Virus record (IMG/VR): IMGVR_UViG_3300014501_000011
Span: 1 to 36,273 of that record
Source: a virus
Direction: 5' to 3' (one strand)
DNA: 36,273 nt
Part shown: positions 1-5,751 of the stretch, piece by piece
Layout: every line of letters begins with the position of its first letter
How positions within the stretch are numbered: position 1 is the first letter of the stretch
Program-made: the position numbers and the translations under genes
The notes under the pieces: model-generated
Database searches by the model: none
What the model was told of the DNA's origin: nothing
Seen by the model: only the letters and a program-made list of their open reading frames with translations

Positions 1-209
1 TGCCCATAAGTCAAGCAAATTTACCCCTCCTAATAAATAATTATAAAAAGTAGTAAATTTAACTTGACGGGTGTTGGGTTTTTGATTTAGATTGCAATTA
101 TTCATATATCTCCTATGTTTTGTGTTGTAACTTACTAGGAGATATTTTTTTGCCCATAAGTCAAGCAAAATCCCTCCTTATATTAAATAATTATAAAAAG
201 TTATAATTT
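1..209. repeat. 150-bp tandem repeat, left part (continues 36086-36273)
   Basis: Positions 1-97 are identical to 36177-36273. Inside the region, the block starting at 1 recurs at 151 (TGCCCATAAGTCAAGCAAA), giving a 150-bp period that continues across the window ends. Each unit has a CTTGAC near one end and GTCAAG near the other, and an inner inverted repeat with a T run. The last copy decays after about 170. The arrangement next to the replication gene suggests an origin, partition, resolution or termination locus; which one is inference. If the molecule is circular, copy number could be collapsed by short-read assembly. Confidence 0.85.
106..151 (+). terminator. Hairpin plus T run in the 150-bp repeat (left copy)
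   Basis: A perfect 10-bp inverted repeat, ATATCTCCTA at 106-115 and TAGGAGATAT at 136-145, with a 20-nt loop, is followed by a seven-T run at 145-151. The same element occurs at 36132-36177. The form matches an intrinsic terminator on the plus strand, though the AT-rich stem is weak; it could equally be a protein-binding dyad in an origin or partition site. Confidence 0.5.
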
Positions 210-243
210 CAAATCACTCTTGCAAACCAAGGTATAACCTCTA

Positions 244-271
244 TTGGTATGCAGAAAAAATCTTTTATGAT
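244..271 (+). promoter_or_regulatory. Candidate sigma70-like promoter of a small RNA
   Basis: TTGGTA at 244-249 and TATGAT at 266-271 are 16 bp apart. No plus-strand gene follows, but a strong terminator lies at 493-539. AT-rich DNA produces such matches by chance, so support comes mainly from pairing with that terminator. Confidence 0.3.
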
Positions 272-341
272 ATGGTCTGGATAATAGATGTTTATAATTA
301 TTAGTTATAAAGTATTTGAAATAATTATAAATCGTGTATAT

Positions 342-458
342 GTTAATGGTCATGATTTTTAATATGCCCTATGTATGTGTGTTAGTAGTCTCGATTTTTA
401 ATATGCCCTATGTGTATATGTTAATGGTCTCGATTTTTAATATATTGTATGTGTGTAT
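342..458. repeat. Three 39-bp direct repeats (iteron-like)
   Basis: Units at 342-380, 381-419 and 420-458 share the core TCGATTTTTAATATGCCCTA (first unit ATGATTTTT, third unit diverged after AATAT) and a GTTAATGGTC-like start. The period is exactly 39 bp. Short tandem repeats near a replication-initiator gene are typical of iterons bound by Rep proteins; here the replication gene ends the molecule at 34916-36039, immediately upstream on the circle. Confidence 0.65.
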
Positions 459-492
459 GTTATGAGTCGTAGTTTAAGGTTATTTCTACTCA

Positions 493-539
493 TAGCGTTA
501 GAAGAAGGCTTGAAACTCTGCTTCTAACGCTATTTTTTT
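493..539 (+). terminator. Strong intrinsic terminator
   Basis: A perfect 12-bp stem (TAGCGTTAGAAG at 493-504 with CTTCTAACGCTA at 521-532) and 16-nt loop are followed by seven T at 533-539. Only the plus strand has the T run. It overlaps the stop codon of the minus-strand gene 530-697, so it insulates the minus-strand recombination operon from plus-strand transcription out of the repeat region. Confidence 0.8.
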
Positions 540-697
540 ATGTCACCAGATGTCAGTAGTAACCCTTCATCATAGTTTAAAGTAAACTTAATAACCTTCC
601 CTAAGGGAACAATCGACCTTCCCTCAAAATCAGTTATAAACAGCTTTGTACTATCATCATAGTCATTTAATGCCTGTATTAAATCTTTTTTCTTCAT
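530..697 (-). CDS. Small hypothetical protein (55 aa), last gene of the recT operon
   Basis: A 55-residue frame beginning MKKKDLIQAL, preceded by a strong Shine-Dalgarno TAAGGAG eight bases upstream. Its ATG overlaps the TAA of the Gp157-like gene by one base (TAATG), which suggests translational coupling. It has no recognisable domain; the N terminus is predicted helical and the middle (LFITDFEGRSIVPLGKV) looks like a small beta sheet. No membrane segment is visible. It is the promoter-distal gene of the minus-strand recombination operon. Function unknown. Confidence 0.7.
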   Translation of the reverse strand: MKKKDLIQALNDYDDSTKLFITDFEGRSIVPLGKVIKFTLNYDEGLLLTSGDIKK

Positions 698-1227
698 TAT
701 TTTCTCCTTATAGTAATAATTTTAGTCTGCTGTAGAGAAACACCATCGATCAATACTCCATTTTTTACATCATCAAGTAAAGACTTTTTATCTACTTCAG
801 GGTCTTTAATAATACGATATTCAGGATGTTTAGCTAATAAAGCCCGTTCATCTTCAATACACAATTTCGGAGGCGATAGGCTTGTATTAACATTACCCAC
901 AGGATATTCAATCTTTTCTATATCGCATATATCCATAGCATTAAATAAGGTGGCACGTGTATTTTGAATTCTATTCTCTATTGTCTTTTTACGAGATTTA
1001 AGATTACGTAATTGTATCTTTATAGCCCCTAACATGCACCTTTCTTCGTTCTCAATTGAGATCAAGGCACTAACAACATCCTGAAATCTTTGTAGTACAT
1101 TTTGCGTTGGCGCTGCCTTTACATCTATATCATCCATAGATATAGGCTCAATTTCTAACTTATCACGCATATGATTATATAGATCGCATGCTTCAAATAC
1201 CTTGTAAATTACTAGCCTCCTATTCAT
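697..1227 (-). CDS. Gp157-like phage protein
   Basis: This 176-residue protein has the layout of the siphovirus Gp157 family (PF05565): an N-terminal helical part, a long charged helix (about residues 55-95, with LKSRKKTIENRI), then the IEYPVGNVNTSLSPPKLCIEDE segment that matches the family's conserved end, where a strand and a Pro-Pro-Lys precede an acidic turn. Gp157 genes are usually next to single-strand annealing recombinases or SSB genes. Here the gene follows recT, overlapping it by 8 bp, and has a GGAGG ribosome site. Members were first noted in Streptococcus phage resistance, but the biochemical role is unknown. Confidence 0.75.
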   Translation of the reverse strand: MNRRLVIYKVFEACDLYNHMRDKLEIEPISMDDIDVKAAPTQNVLQRFQDVVSALISIENEERCMLGAIKIQLRNLKSRKKTIENRIQNTRATLFNAMDICDIEKIEYPVGNVNTSLSPPKLCIEDERALLAKHPEYRIIKDPEVDKKSLLDDVKNGVLIDGVSLQQTKIITIRRK

Positions 1228-2224
1228 TTTCTGCCTCCACTGAAGACATATCTTTCTTCATAACAATACTCTCTATCGCTTTAAAGCTATTGGCTAAATC
1301 AAGGGCATCATCTCTATTGTTTTTAGAAAAACGCCTAAAATCCTTATCGTTAAGTTCTTTCCATTTTCTAAACTTTTCAATACCCGATTCAGTTGTGATG
1401 TTTTGTATTTTCTCACCTATATACGTTGTCACTTTATCAGCATCTTCTAGTAGAATTTTTCTACCGTCTAGCTCAATAAAGATAAATCCAGATGGATGGT
1501 CAAATACGTCACTAGGTTTAGGCTCTGTTGAAGACAGAGGTTGAGATTCAGGGGTAATGTTCTTTATTTTAGAAAATTGTATGTCTTCTAATTCATCTGT
1601 TGTATGCATTCCAAACAATATTTCAGGACAATGTGTTTTAATTAAAAAAGTAGCCGCTCTATATGTGAGCATATGTAGAGGCATTGATTCGTATTTAGGA
1701 TTTTTTGTCCATTCTTCTTTAAAAGCCATTTCCATACTTACTGTAGAAGATATAGCTTTGCCTCCTTTTCTAAGAATAGCAGTAGCAGTAACTGTTATAT
1801 CTTGTAATATTTTTTTGTCTGGAATAAGTGTTTCTGTTCGAATTTTTTTCCCAGTTTTATCTGTAATCCATTCTATTTTTTTTCTTTCTGTGAAAAATTC
1901 TTTGCTCTTCTTATCATCTACTATATAAGTCATATTATCAGAAAAAATACGACTTTGATTAGCTAAAGCGATTGCAAAAGTTGCCTTTATTCCCGGCCTA
2001 CCTTGAATAATATCAGTATTTTGCATGACTAAAAAAGGGTCAAGATTCATTCTAAAGGCTGTATTTATTGCAAGAAAGCAATTTGCAGGTTTGTTTTTAT
2101 AAATATCTGGTATTATATCGGATTTTGCTACTAGTTCAGCAAATTTATAAGCTTTATCCATTGCCTCAAACATATTGTATTGCACAGGTAATGGAGCTTG
2201 AGTTTGTATTAATTCATTTTTCAT
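1220..2224 (-). CDS. recT: RecT-family single-strand annealing protein
   Basis: A 334-residue protein; residues 15-190 match the RecT family: the N-terminal helix MFEAMDKAYKFAELVAKSD, the NCFLAINTAFRMNLDPF segment, the GRPGIKATFAIALAN turn and the later PLHMLTYRAATFLIKTHCPE helix. RecT anneals complementary single strands during phage recombination. The C-terminal third is charged and divergent. No exonuclease (RecE or lambda-type) gene is adjacent; the VRR-NUC gene at 32003 is the only other nuclease besides terminase. The first ten codons and leader lie in a 30-bp sequence repeated in reverse at 3998-4027. Confidence 0.9.
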   Translation of the reverse strand: MKNELIQTQAPLPVQYNMFEAMDKAYKFAELVAKSDIIPDIYKNKPANCFLAINTAFRMNLDPFLVMQNTDIIQGRPGIKATFAIALANQSRIFSDNMTYIVDDKKSKEFFTERKKIEWITDKTGKKIRTETLIPDKKILQDITVTATAILRKGGKAISSTVSMEMAFKEEWTKNPKYESMPLHMLTYRAATFLIKTHCPEILFGMHTTDELEDIQFSKIKNITPESQPLSSTEPKPSDVFDHPSGFIFIELDGRKILLEDADKVTTYIGEKIQNITTESGIEKFRKWKELNDKDFRRFSKNNRDDALDLANSFKAIESIVMKKDMSSVEAENE

Positions 2225-2245
2225 TTTGAAACTCTTTTTAAGGTT
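2216..2245 (-). repeat. 30-bp inverted repeat, left arm (recT leader and start)
   Basis: Read on the minus strand, this sequence (AACCTTAAAAAGAGTTTC, then the ATG and AAAAAT) is identical over 30 bases to 3998-4027 on the plus strand. It holds the ribosome site and first codons of recT. The two arms face outward and enclose the serine recombinase and four minus-strand genes, 1.75 kb. Confidence 0.9.
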
Positions 2246-2256
2246 GGTTTAGTCTA

Positions 2257-2667
2257 TTAATCTAAATAAAATTTTAATACTGCAATCATTACCCCCGTCA
2301 TTCCTGTAAAGCCAGTTATGGCACTTCCTAAAATCCATAGGATAAGCCTTTTTTCCATTTGGTACATTTCTTTCCTAACTTCCGCAAATTCCGCCCTAAC
2401 TTCCGCAAATTCCGCCCTAAATTCCGCCCTAACTTCCGCAAATTCCGCCCTAACTTCCGCAAATTCCGCCTTAACTTCCGCCTTCACAACGGCCAATTTC
2501 ATATCCAAATATTCTTTGGTAACGAAGTTACTTATATCAATATTACCTATTTTCTGTTTCTTTATTTCTTTCATGATACGTTGGGCAGCCTTAATATCTA
2601 TACCCCTACTCACAAGATATGTGATTACCTCTCTTTTACCAATATTATTGTCTTTCGGTGTTATCAT
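2257..2667 (-). CDS. Coiled-coil, C-terminal membrane-anchor protein (Bdr/DUF1640-like)
   Basis: A 136-residue protein: helical N terminus (KREVITYLVSRGIDIKAAQRIMKEI), a VTKEYLDMKL segment, seven-residue repeats of the AEVRAEF type (about residues 62-98), then MYQMEKR and a C-terminal hydrophobic segment (ILWILGSAITGFTGMTGVMIAVL). The plan resembles Borrelia Bdr proteins and the DUF1640/CCDC90 family, which are tail-anchored coiled coils of unknown role. It is a paralogue of 2906-3223, sharing NLVTKEYLD-like and ITGxTxMTG motifs. GAGG precedes its ATG, and it overlaps the upstream ribbon-helix-helix gene by 23 bp. Confidence 0.65.
   Translation of the reverse strand: MITPKDNNIGKREVITYLVSRGIDIKAAQRIMKEIKKQKIGNIDISNFVTKEYLDMKLAVVKAEVKAEFAEVRAEFAEVRAEFRAEFAEVRAEFAEVRKEMYQMEKRLILWILGSAITGFTGMTGVMIAVLKFYLD
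2376..2483. repeat. 21-bp tandem repeat inside the coiled-coil gene
   Basis: The 21-bp unit TAACTTCCGCAAATTCCGCC(C) occurs at 2376, 2397, 2430 and 2451, with a 12-bp partial unit at 2418 and another at 2472. Because 21 bp is seven codons, unit gain or loss keeps the frame and adds or removes exactly one coiled-coil heptad. It is therefore a length-variable coding repeat. Confidence 0.9.
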
Positions 2668-2821
2668 TGCAGACCTCGGTGCTTATAATTTTTTGATATT
2701 CTTTAAATGAATCTAGTAATAAAGTGATAGCCTCATCATACGTTATATCGTGATCTAATTTAAATCTTCGTAAACGTGCCGCAGTCGACTTGACGACTAT
2801 TATAGTCCTTCTTTGAATCAT
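2645..2821 (-). CDS. Small ribbon-helix-helix-like DNA-binding protein
   Basis: A 58-residue protein starting MIQRRTIIVVKSTAARLRRF with a good GAGG ribosome site. The pattern of a short strand (RTIIVV), a helix (STAARLRRFKLDH), a turn (DIT) and a second helix (YDEAITLLLDSFKEY) matches the Arc/MetJ/CopG ribbon-helix-helix fold. Such proteins usually bind palindromic operators and repress their own promoter; a 38-bp AT-rich inverted repeat lies directly upstream at 2832-2869. It is likely a regulator of this operon. The 3' end overlaps the next gene by 23 bp. Confidence 0.6.
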   Translation of the reverse strand: MIQRRTIIVVKSTAARLRRFKLDHDITYDEAITLLLDSFKEYQKIISTEVCNDNTERQ

Positions 2822-2831
2822 TGTTACCTCT

Positions 2832-2869
2832 ATATATTATATAGAGTCAATATAGTATATATAATATAT
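2832..2869. promoter_or_regulatory. AT-rich inverted repeat, likely operator
   Basis: Arms ATATATTATATA (2832-2843) and TATATAATATAT (2858-2869) are perfect complements with a 14-bp spacer. The site lies 11 bp upstream of the ribbon-helix-helix gene start, where a promoter and autoregulatory operator would be expected. Confidence 0.45.
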
Positions 2870-2905
2870 GTGGTCAATAGTTATTTTTCATTTTTTCACG
2901 ATTTT

Positions 2906-3223
2906 TTATAAAAGTTTACCTAAAAAAACTTTTAATACGGTAATTATAATTCCTGTCATGACGGTTATTCCGGTAATTTGTATGCCGATAATCCATTTAA
3001 TTATTTCAAATTTCAGTTTATATTCTAAGGATTGCAATTTTACATCTAAATACTCCTTGGTAATAAAAGGCTCTAGTTTTTTATCTAAATACTCCTTAGT
3101 AACTAAGTTGCTTGTATCCATATTCAAATTGTTGTCACGTCTAGTTTGTTTAGCCGCACCCTTTTTCGGCTCTGTTTTGTAAACTCGTTTAGGTTTTTTA
3201 TCTTGTCCTGGTTCTTGTCTCAT
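2906..3223 (-). CDS. Coiled-coil, C-terminal membrane-anchor protein, paralogue
   Basis: A 105-residue protein when started at MRQEPGQDKK, chosen because AGGA lies eight bases upstream and the start abuts the recombinase stop; a longer frame begins further up with TTG/ATG inside the recombinase gene. It has a lysine/arginine-rich N terminus, two VTKEYLD/ITKEYLD repeats, and a C-terminal membrane helix (IIGIQITGITVMTGIIITVL). It is clearly related to 2257-2667 but lacks the AEVRAEF heptads. The family resembles DUF1640/Bdr proteins. Role unknown; an inner-membrane tail-anchored protein is likely. Confidence 0.65.
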   Translation of the reverse strand: MRQEPGQDKKPKRVYKTEPKKGAAKQTRRDNNLNMDTSNLVTKEYLDKKLEPFITKEYLDVKLQSLEYKLKFEIIKWIIGIQITGITVMTGIIITVLKVFLGKLL

Positions 3224-3224
3224 A

Positions 3225-3827
3225 TTATTTTTCCTGATTTTGGTTTTTTGTTGGATAAGTGCCATCAATCTTAGCTCTATTAATATATTGGTAAACTGTA
3301 ACTGTAGTTATTTTAAACATTTTTGCAATTTCATATATGGGCGTTCCAGTAGCATGTAAAGCTAATAATGATTTCGTACTTTCTGGTGATAATTGAAAGG
3401 GTCGCCCCCCACAACGCCCCCTTGCTCTTGCCGCTGCCAATCCCGCAAGAGTACGCTCACTAATAGTTTGACGCTGTCTTTGACTAATAGACATCATTAT
3501 ATTAAATACCATCTCCCCATTTGGGTCATTAGTATCAAAAGGCTCTGTCAAACTTTTGAAATGTATTTTTTTATCTTTAAAGTCTGCAATCATTTTTGCA
3601 GCATCTAGTACTGATCGAGAGATACGGTCGCTATGTGTTACCGTTAAAATATCCCCCTCTCTTAGATAATTTAAACACTCTTGAAGAACAGGGCGATTTT
3701 TAACAGACTTACCACTAGCCTTTTCTTTGAAGATTTTTATACATCCTGCCTTTTCTAAGGCATCCACCTGATGATCTAAATTTTGTTCCGAAGTAGAAAC
3801 TCTAGCATATCCTATTAATGCCATCAT
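3225..3827 (-). CDS. Serine recombinase of the resolvase/invertase family
   Basis: A 200-residue protein with the full small serine-recombinase plan: YARVSTSEQNLDHQ near the N terminus carries the nucleophilic serine (S12 if counted from the first of two ATGs), followed by the SDRISRS motif, the long E helix with SERTLAGLAAARARGR, then GRP and a C-terminal helix-turn-helix (IYEIAKMFKITTVTVYQYI). The size fits resolvases of Tn3 type and invertases of Hin/Gin type, not large serine integrases. It could resolve multimers of a circular molecule or invert the flanked segment. Two 12-bp repeats lie upstream, at 3878-3901. Confidence 0.93.
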   Translation of the reverse strand: MMALIGYARVSTSEQNLDHQVDALEKAGCIKIFKEKASGKSVKNRPVLQECLNYLREGDILTVTHSDRISRSVLDAAKMIADFKDKKIHFKSLTEPFDTNDPNGEMVFNIMMSISQRQRQTISERTLAGLAAARARGRCGGRPFQLSPESTKSLLALHATGTPIYEIAKMFKITTVTVYQYINRAKIDGTYPTKNQNQEK

Positions 3828-3877
3828 ACCTTTTGTAATAATTTATTATAATTTACAATTTTTTCAAATTAAAGCAA

Positions 3878-3901
3878 ACGTTTTACTTGACGTTTAACTT
3901 G
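3878..3901. repeat. Two adjacent 12-bp direct repeats upstream of the recombinase
   Basis: ACGTTTTACTTG (3878-3889) and ACGTTTAACTTG (3890-3901) match at 11 of 12 positions. The junction reads ACTTGACG, a string also present in each 150-bp repeat (64-71 region). They may be recombinase subsites, operator sites for the recombinase promoter, or both. Confidence 0.5.
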
Positions 3902-3970
3902 CTTTTGATTATCTTACGAGTTAACTTACAGGGTATTCGAGTTGTTTGATTAATTTAAATTACCCCTAGA

Positions 3971-3995
3971 CCCATATGTTATATGGGCGTATAAT
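3971..3995 (+). promoter_or_regulatory. Promoter -10 with overlapping palindromic operator
   Basis: TATAAT at 3990-3995 is 24 bp upstream of the gene at 4019. The perfect dyad CCCATATGTTATATGGG at 3971-3987 occupies the spacer between -35 and -10, a classic repressor position. No good -35 is visible. The promoter lies just inside the right arm of the 30-bp inverted repeat. Confidence 0.55.
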
Positions 3996-3997
3996 AT

Positions 3998-4027
3998 AAC
4001 CTTAAAAAGAGTTTCAAAATGAAAAAT
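3998..4027 (+). repeat. 30-bp inverted repeat, right arm
   Basis: Identical over 30 bases to the minus strand of 2216-2245. It contains the leader, ATG and first three codons of the gene at 4019. Recombination between the arms would exchange which gene, recT or 4019, sits behind the promoter at 3990-3995. Confidence 0.9.
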
Positions 4028-4201
4028 ATTATAATTGCAGAAGACGAGCAACAAGACGAGCTTAACAGGGACTATGAAATTTCTTTATTAGAAGAGCAGC
4101 AAATATATTATGAGAAGCAATTAGAGCTTTTAAAAGAGCAGGCAGAGTACTTAAAGGATCTGGAATATGAAATTTGGGACTTGCAAAAAAGGCAGCTTTA
4201 A
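4019..4201 (+). CDS. Small coiled-coil protein (60 aa)
   Basis: A 60-residue, highly charged and almost wholly helical protein (ISLLEEQQIYYEKQLELLKEQAEYL) that should form a coiled coil. It has no membrane segment and no recognised domain. Its leader (AAAGAG ribosome site, ATG and first codons) is a perfect copy of the recT leader, read in the opposite direction. It is first in a rightward group with 4224-4394 and follows a palindrome-containing promoter. Function unknown; the position in front of a possible invertible segment is its main interest. Confidence 0.6.
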   Translation: MKNIIIAEDEQQDELNRDYEISLLEEQQIYYEKQLELLKEQAEYLKDLEYEIWDLQKRQL

Positions 4202-4223
4202 TCATAATAGTAGAGAAATAACC

Positions 4224-4394
4224 ATGAATATTTATTCCATAACAACTTGTTTTACTAAATTTAAGAATTTCTTCAAAGAAAGGAGATATAAATCCAGAGT
4301 CACTTATGGTGACCTTATTGTAATAGGCATTTTAATAATTTATTCCGAACTTCATCAGATTGCTTGGTGGTATATATTTTATAAAGGATGTTAG
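4224..4394 (+). CDS. Small membrane protein (56 aa)
   Basis: A 56-residue protein starting MNIYSITTCF, with a basic middle (FKERRYKSR) and one hydrophobic helix (DLIVIGILIIYSELHQIAWWYIF). A longer frame from 4167 exists, but overlaps the previous gene and has no better ribosome site. The positive-inside rule puts the N terminus in the cytoplasm. It ends exactly where the convergent ribbon-helix-helix gene ends (4395). Function unknown; small phage membrane proteins include holins and superinfection-exclusion factors, but nothing here decides this. Confidence 0.45.
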   Translation: MNIYSITTCFTKFKNFFKERRYKSRVTYGDLIVIGILIIYSELHQIAWWYIFYKGC

Positions 4395-4619
4395 TCATGG
4401 AGTATTTTTTTCATCTATCAAAGGAATATCTTTTTCATCTATCAAAGGAATATCTTGATAGTTTTGTTTATATGTTGATACCACCTCTCTCAAAAGAAAT
4501 AATATAAAATTAGAAATAGTACGGTTTCTAATACTTACTACAGTATTGAGCGTAGCAAAAAACTCTGGCTCTGCGCGAATACTGAAGGTTTTTGTAATCT
4601 TGGTGGTTCTTGTTTTCAT
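4395..4619 (-). CDS. Ribbon-helix-helix-like regulator (74 aa)
   Basis: A 74-residue protein whose first 50 residues fit a ribbon-helix-helix plan: basic strand (KITKTFSIRAE), helix (PEFFATLNTVVSIRN), turn (RTI) and helix (SNFILFLLREVVSTYKQ). The C terminus carries a direct duplication of DIPLIDEK, which follows from a duplicated stretch in the DNA near 4417-4455. It is divergent from the gene at 4767, with an AACATA dyad between them, so it may repress that unit and itself. The lysine/threonine-rich start suggests DNA contact through the strand. Confidence 0.55.
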   Translation of the reverse strand: MKTRTTKITKTFSIRAEPEFFATLNTVVSIRNRTISNFILFLLREVVSTYKQNYQDIPLIDEKDIPLIDEKNTP

Positions 4620-4712
4620 ATCGATTTAGCATTAAGGTTATATTAAAACGATATGTTACCAATTGTAATATAACAATAATTATTTTCAGTACCTGCTTAT
4701 TATTTCTATTTG

Positions 4713-4733
4713 TAACATATTAATTGTATGTTA
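4713..4733. promoter_or_regulatory. Inverted repeat between divergent genes, candidate operator
   Basis: TAACATA (4713-4719) and TATGTTA (4727-4733) form a 7-bp dyad with a 7-bp spacer. It sits between the minus-strand ribbon-helix-helix gene and the plus-strand gene at 4767, and includes a potential -10 (TATGTT or TATATA). This placing argues against the upstream ATG at 4728 as start of the next gene. Confidence 0.4.
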
Positions 4734-4766
4734 TATACAGGTGCAACATTACAGGTAATAATCAGT

Positions 4767-5027
4767 ATGCCATTTTTTATAGATATCAGAGAAAGCGAAT
4801 CCCCGAATATAGTTAAGGGCGCTCTTTTACCTAGAATATCCATAGCAAAAGTAACTTATATTTGTCTGGATGTCGATCATGGCGTGCAATTTAAAGACCT
4901 TGATATATGCGATGCAATTATTGTAGTCGAAGATTCCAAGGGTGTCTTGCATCAAGAAAAATATAACTCAAAATTGCGTTTCAATGCTAGACTTAAGGGT
5001 ATTAAGAGCCTTAAAGGAAACACCTAA
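4767..5027 (+). CDS. Hypothetical protein (86 aa)
   Basis: The protein starts MPFFIDIRESESPN when the ATG at 4767 is used; an ATG 39 bp upstream is also in frame, but lies inside a dyad and probable promoter. AGG is 11 bases upstream. The sequence looks like a compact alpha/beta protein with several strands (KVTYICLDVD, AIIVVEDSKGVLHQE) and a basic end (LRFNARLKGIKSLKG). I do not recognise the family. It precedes the beta-barrel gene by about 60 bp and could be cotranscribed with it. Confidence 0.5.
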   Translation: MPFFIDIRESESPNIVKGALLPRISIAKVTYICLDVDHGVQFKDLDICDAIIVVEDSKGVLHQEKYNSKLRFNARLKGIKSLKGNT

Positions 5028-5089
5028 AACGATTGTGTTTATATATAAACCAATATATTATATATCAATATGTTACATGGTATAATGAA

Positions 5090-5734
5090 ATGGAAATGAA
5101 ATATAAAATCCTTATCGTAGCGTTACTTAATACGTATTGTTTTTTAGCTAATGCCGATAATTATAATTCATATGTTAAGGCCGAATCGGGCGTATCAATT
5201 TTTAGTAAATTAAAAAGCCAAAATTATTCAGATAAGCCAAATTCAACTATGCACCTACATCTATCGGTAGGTAGAAAAATATCTAATTCTTTTCATGTGG
5301 AATTACACTCTTATAATAACTATTCTAAATATCAAGAGATCAAAAAGGGCACTCTATATAATCAAGATTTTGAAACACATGCGGGGTTCGTTAATGTTAC
5401 ATATGATATAGGTAAATATAATATAGCTACCCCATTTATAACAGCAGGGCTTGGGATGTCTTTTAATAAGACCTATACCTTACAAGCAATGGGTGGTAAT
5501 AACGGTATAAGAGGCGGAGAATCTAACTTTTCACCTGCTTATAGTATAGGTATTGGCACTAAAGTATCTATATCGCCAACATCCGATATGGTATTTGGCT
5601 ATAAGTATATGAATCTAGGATTAGCTACAACGGGTGCTGATCTATCCGCAATAAGTGGTAGCTCTTTTGCAACACCCATAAAAGCCAAAATAACCCATCA
5701 AACTTTATCCGTGGGAATGATCTATCGTTTTTAA
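5090..5734 (+). CDS. Outer-membrane beta-barrel protein
   Basis: The protein has an N-terminal signal peptide (MKYKILIVALLNTYCFLANA, cut before DNYNSY) and about 190 residues of alternating strands ending in SVGMIYRF, a C-terminal aromatic as needed for barrel insertion. Strand hairpins such as GVSIFSKL, THAGFVNVTYDI and FGYKYMNLGLAT suggest eight strands, as in the OmpA/OmpW-like opacity or rickettsial Adr-type families. An earlier in-frame ATG at 5033 gives a poor leader and was rejected. Cargo of this kind may alter the host surface, for example in adhesion or phage exclusion; that is inference. Confidence 0.75.
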   Translation: MEMKYKILIVALLNTYCFLANADNYNSYVKAESGVSIFSKLKSQNYSDKPNSTMHLHLSVGRKISNSFHVELHSYNNYSKYQEIKKGTLYNQDFETHAGFVNVTYDIGKYNIATPFITAGLGMSFNKTYTLQAMGGNNGIRGGESNFSPAYSIGIGTKVSISPTSDMVFGYKYMNLGLATTGADLSAISGSSFATPIKAKITHQTLSVGMIYRF

Positions 5735-5751
5735 CCTAATAAGGTATTGAT

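Larger units (their letters stand above)
278..539 (+). ncRNA. Putative plus-strand small RNA in the replication region
   Basis: The stretch 1-529 has no convincing gene. Between a candidate promoter (244-271) and a strong intrinsic terminator (493-539) lie three 39-bp repeats, with only very short open frames. A transcript of about 260 nt from here would be antisense to nothing obvious, except that its 3' hairpin overlaps the end of the minus-strand gene 530-697. A role in copy control or in replication is inference. It may also simply be origin DNA with a terminator protecting it from transcription. Confidence 0.3.

Noticed and set aside
2376-2483. CRISPR-like regular repeat
   Set aside because: The 21-bp units abut without unique spacers and are in phase with codons, so they are a coding tandem repeat.
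2318-2710. Plus-strand open frames rich in NSALTSA and FRPNFRK repeats
   Set aside because: They are shadows of the heptad-coding minus-strand gene; the 21-bp repeat keeps several frames open. The minus-strand gene has a ribosome site and a sensible coiled-coil plus anchor.
4019-4027. Hix- or gix-like crossover site in the 30-bp repeat
   Set aside because: The repeat has no clear dyad symmetry as those sites do; only the inverted placement supports inversion.
5081-5086. TATAAT just before the beta-barrel gene as a promoter
   Set aside because: It is only four bases before the ATG, leaving no room for a leader or ribosome site; AT-rich DNA gives such hits by chance.
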